DNA from: Phlegmacium glaucopus
Taxonomy: Eukaryota; Basidiomycota; Agaricomycetes; Agaricales; Cortinariaceae
Reading direction: 5' to 3'
Assembly: GCA_015039465.1 (NCBI GenBank)
Contig: MU130328.1
Location: 72,430 to 126,373, forward strand
Length of the DNA: 53,944 bases
Shown: in pieces, positions 53,192 to 53,944 of the stretch
Layout of the letters: every line of letters starts with the position of its first letter
Position numbering within the stretch: position 1 is the stretch's first letter
Program-made: the position numbers and the translations under genes
The notes under the pieces: generated by a model
What the model was told of the DNA's origin: nothing
Databases searched by the model: none
Seen by the model: only the letters and a program-made list of their open reading frames with translations

Positions 53192-53944
53192 TTAATCTAA
53201 TAACACTTCAGGGTAAACAACATTTGCCGTCTTTGTACAATGAGGAGGAAGTAAAATGTGAACGTTTTTAGAAGAAGTCGCCCTCGATAACGCTACATAC
53301 AGTTGACCATGACAAAAGATAGGAGATAGTAAATGAATGCCGACATGTCTCAATGATTGGCCTTCGGCTTTGTTGATGGTCATCGCGAAACATAAACGGA
53401 CAGGGAATTGACGACGCTTCAGAATGAAAGGATATTGGCGAGAGGAAGGTTTGAGTGTGATTCTAGGGATGAAAGCTTTTTCTCCATGGTGATCATTCCC
53501 AATGATCATGACTTCTAAGATTCGTGGATAGACCTGAAGAAGGATCATACGTGTTCCATTACACAAACCTCTCCCTGGATCAAGATTTCGCAGCAACATA
53601 AGAGGACATCCGATTTTTACTTTCAACTCGGATGACGGTAATGATGATGGTTCCATTGCTCGCAAGAAGTCTTCGGGGATATCATCTCGAATACCTTCTC
53701 CTTCGTCTTCAAGGCCATCGGCACTGTGACAAATGATCTCGGCACCAGGCATTCTTTCGAGGATCTTCTGGTTTGTGTCTCGAACATTATCATTTCGTGG
53801 TGCAAGGATCGCATGATTCAGGAAATATTCGGAAGGAGAAGGAGTAAGATGATGATTTCCAATGTCTCCATAAATTTTGTCAATGAGCTCCTCTTCGTTA
53901 GCACACAACATTGAGGAGGGGATCTCGATGTCACCGTTGTGATC
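53192..53944 (-). CDS. Helitron RepHel, Pif1-like helicase C-terminus (partial)
   Basis: The C-terminal 250 residues of a superfamily-1 Pif1-type 5'-3' DNA helicase, the motor of Helitron rolling-circle transposition. The open frame runs in from the right edge (DHNGDIEIPSSMLCANEEE) to the stop at 53192-53194. Visible family motifs: FLNHAILAPRNDNVRDTNQK; KIGCPLMLLRNLDPGRGLCN; the motif-V region RLCFAMTINKAEGQSLRHVG; and the motif-VI region HGQLYVALSRATSSKNVHIL with its arginine. It ends VVYPEVLLD, typical of Helitron helicases. The Rep domain and motifs I-III lie outside. The frame is intact in the visible part, so the element may have been recently active. Confidence 0.92.
   Translation of the reverse strand, partial: DHNGDIEIPSSMLCANEEELIDKIYGDIGNHHLTPSPSEYFLNHAILAPRNDNVRDTNQKILERMPGAEIICHSADGLEDEGEGIRDDIPEDFLRAMEPSSLPSSELKVKIGCPLMLLRNLDPGRGLCNGTRMILLQVYPRILEVMIIGNDHHGEKAFIPRITLKPSSRQYPFILKRRQFPVRLCFAMTINKAEGQSLRHVGIHLLSPIFCHGQLYVALSRATSSKNVHILLPPHCTKTANVVYPEVLLD

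Larger units (their letters stand above)
47950..53944 (-). mobile_element. Helitron, 3' portion (continues past the right edge)
   Basis: On the minus strand the element ends with hairpin CCCGTGCGAAGCACGGG (47976-47960) followed by CACGCGCTAG and then T, the canonical Helitron 3' terminus (hairpin 10 nt before CTRR, inserted 5' of T). A Pif1-type helicase C-terminus on the same strand enters from the right edge, consistent with the RepHel of this element. Between them lie an accessory ORF (-) and captured host gene fragments (+). The 5' TC end is outside the window. Confidence 0.88.

Noticed and set aside
1..53944. tRNA genes
   Set aside because: The few gttcgaa strings found (37206, 38168, 39690, 47930) lie in hAT subterminal words or LTR flanks without acceptor or anticodon stems.

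Overview
The window is fungal nuclear DNA, most likely from a TE-rich agaricomycete basidiomycete. The evidence is four multi-exon housekeeping genes with introns of about 50 nt, GT/AG splice sites, and a dense nested community of copia and Ty3-like LTR elements, hAT-like elements, foldback MITEs and a Helitron. I cannot name the species from the sequence.

Layout. (1) 1-15.3 kb is nested repeats. It holds a Ty3/Gypsy gag remnant cut by a CATCAG-ended element, then a decayed hAT transposase gene. A copia element follows (5923-15184, 5-bp TSD caagg). Its pol was split by a 2.0-kb hAT-type insertion (8-bp TSD caaccgac) and its 3' LTR by a 2.1-kb hAT-type insertion (8-bp TSD tttcctat). (2) 15.9-24.6 kb is a compact gene island: mitochondrial ribosomal protein uL15m (+), splicing factor PRP38 (-), a GEA/GBF1-type Sec7 ARF-GEF (+) and a cytochrome b561-domain membrane protein (-). 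Neighbours alternate in strand; PRP38 and the ARF-GEF are divergent across only 73 bp. (3) 24.6-42.4 kb is gene-poor. It holds perfect or near-perfect foldback MITEs, solo LTRs of three families (one nested in another, all with 5-bp TSDs), small hAT and Tc1-like non-autonomous elements, a 20-bp minisatellite split by a hAT-type element, and a chimera of LTR-B, a copia integrase fragment and poly(A)-tailed filler. (4) 42.5-47.9 kb is a second, younger copia element (TSD ggtgt). Its 3' end is replaced by a poly(A)25 tract plus an 0.8-kb unknown block followed by only the last 148 bp of the LTR. (5) 47.95 kb to the right edge is the 3' part of a Helitron on the minus strand. It has the canonical hairpin plus CTAG terminus, an intron-containing accessory ORF, captured fragments of a molybdenum-cofactor-sulfurase-like gene and an aldehyde dehydrogenase, and the C-terminus of the Pif1-type helicase.

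Most notable signals: (a) modules in non-autonomous elements in which a C-run/G-run hairpin ends exactly on the G of a GT donor, followed by a 48-59 nt intron-like AT-rich spacer with an ACTAAC/ACTAAT branch-point motif and AG; (b) two chimeras with internal poly(A) tracts joined to 3'-half LTRs, suggesting reverse-transcriptase template switching onto polyadenylated RNAs; (c) nonsense mutations in the copia elements that are almost all TGA where the sister copy has CGA, which is CpG decay rather than frameshift decay; (d) a diverse family of elements sharing CATCAG termini but each carrying its own subterminal word array.
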